From Immundisolibacteraceae bacterium (GTDB taxonomy: Bacteria; Pseudomonadota; Gammaproteobacteria; Immundisolibacterales; Immundisolibacteraceae), in contig JAHRWJ010000202.1 of NCBI GenBank assembly GCA_019090185.1, positions 1-7,075 of the forward strand: DNA of 7,075 bases, written 5' to 3'. The notes beneath the pieces were generated by a model, which saw only the letters and a list, made by a program, of their open reading frames with translations, had not been told where the DNA came from and searched no databases. Made by a program: the position numbers and the translations under genes. Within the stretch, counting starts at the first letter, position 1. Each line of letters opens with the position of its first letter. Positions 6,930-7,075 of the stretch are shown piece after piece.

Positions 6930-7075
6930 ATGGCTGCTGTTTCCTCCATGTCCGCTACTCCTAAAAAAGCTTCAGCACTGTTTAAATCCCTCGGTTCCGT
7001 TAGCGCTGTCACGCTGCTGTCCCGTCTGCTTGGCTATCTGCGGGATATGGTAATCGCAGTCAGTTTTGGTGCATC
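6930..7075 (+). CDS. murJ: Lipid II flippase MurJ (N-terminal fragment, runs off the right edge)
   Basis: MurJ (MviN) is the inner-membrane flippase of the MOP superfamily that moves lipid II to the periplasmic face for peptidoglycan synthesis. Only the first 48 codons are present. Residues 17-48 carry the family's first segment: LFKSLGSVSAVTLLSRLLGYLRD (17-39), then MVIAVSFGA (40-48). This aligns with the E. coli start LLKSLAAVSSMTMFSRVLGFARD..VARIFGA and includes the conserved SR-LG--RD. Relative to E. coli there are about 16 extra N-terminal residues, rich in Ala, Ser and Thr. ATG 6930 is the first start after an in-frame TAA at 6915, but no ribosome site precedes it; ATG 6948 (residue 7) is an alternative and also lacks one. 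Divergence from rpsT is the expected neighbourhood; ribF and ileS would be expected to the right. Confidence 0.93.
   Translation, partial: MAAVSSMSATPKKASALFKSLGSVSAVTLLSRLLGYLRDMVIAVSFGA

Overview
The window reads as a piece of a gammaproteobacterial chromosome. The block tRNA-Pro, ispB (-), rplU-rpmA-obgE-proB (+), rpsT (-), murJ (+) has the gene content and order known from Pseudomonas and related gammaproteobacteria, and the proteins (ProB with [25 protein letters not shown] and LGRGGMQTK; ObgE with [12 protein letters not shown]) look like that group. Base composition is near 50% GC. A PEP-CTERM/exosortase-type TPR lipoprotein next to the block fits marine or aquatic gammaproteobacteria such as the Cellvibrionales/Spongiibacteraceae, but that placement is inference.

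Left part (1-2004): one continuous reverse-strand frame of 585 codons runs off the left edge. It starts with a lipoprotein signal peptide and continues as about 15 tetratricopeptide repeats. I call it the PEP-CTERM-system TPR protein PrsT, truncated at its C-terminus by the window edge. Between its start and the tRNA lie 249 bases rich in inverted repeats, including a likely terminator for the tRNA transcript.

Middle (2005-4059): tRNA-Pro(CGG) lies 29 bases behind ispB on the reverse strand, so the two may be co-transcribed. ispB and rplU diverge from a 200-base region with a good promoter for each. rplU and rpmA (L21 and L27 of the 50S subunit) form an operon that ends in a textbook intrinsic terminator.

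Right part (4060-7075): obgE (ribosome-assembly GTPase, GTG start, no acidic C-terminal tail) begins just behind that terminator, and a candidate promoter overlaps the terminator. proB (glutamate 5-kinase with PUA domain) follows. proB and rpsT converge on two tandem perfect hairpins. rpsT (S20) uses a TTG start, as in E. coli, and has a strong promoter. It diverges from murJ, the peptidoglycan lipid II flippase, of which only the first 48 codons are present.

Functionally the core block covers quinone side-chain synthesis, ribosomal proteins and ribosome maturation, proline synthesis and cell-wall precursor export. The only accessory-type content is prsT, which suggests an exopolysaccharide/exosortase locus further left. 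No CRISPR array, insertion sequence, phage gene or clearly new system is visible. The most useful leads are the prsT neighbourhood beyond the left edge and several unexplained structured intergenic segments.
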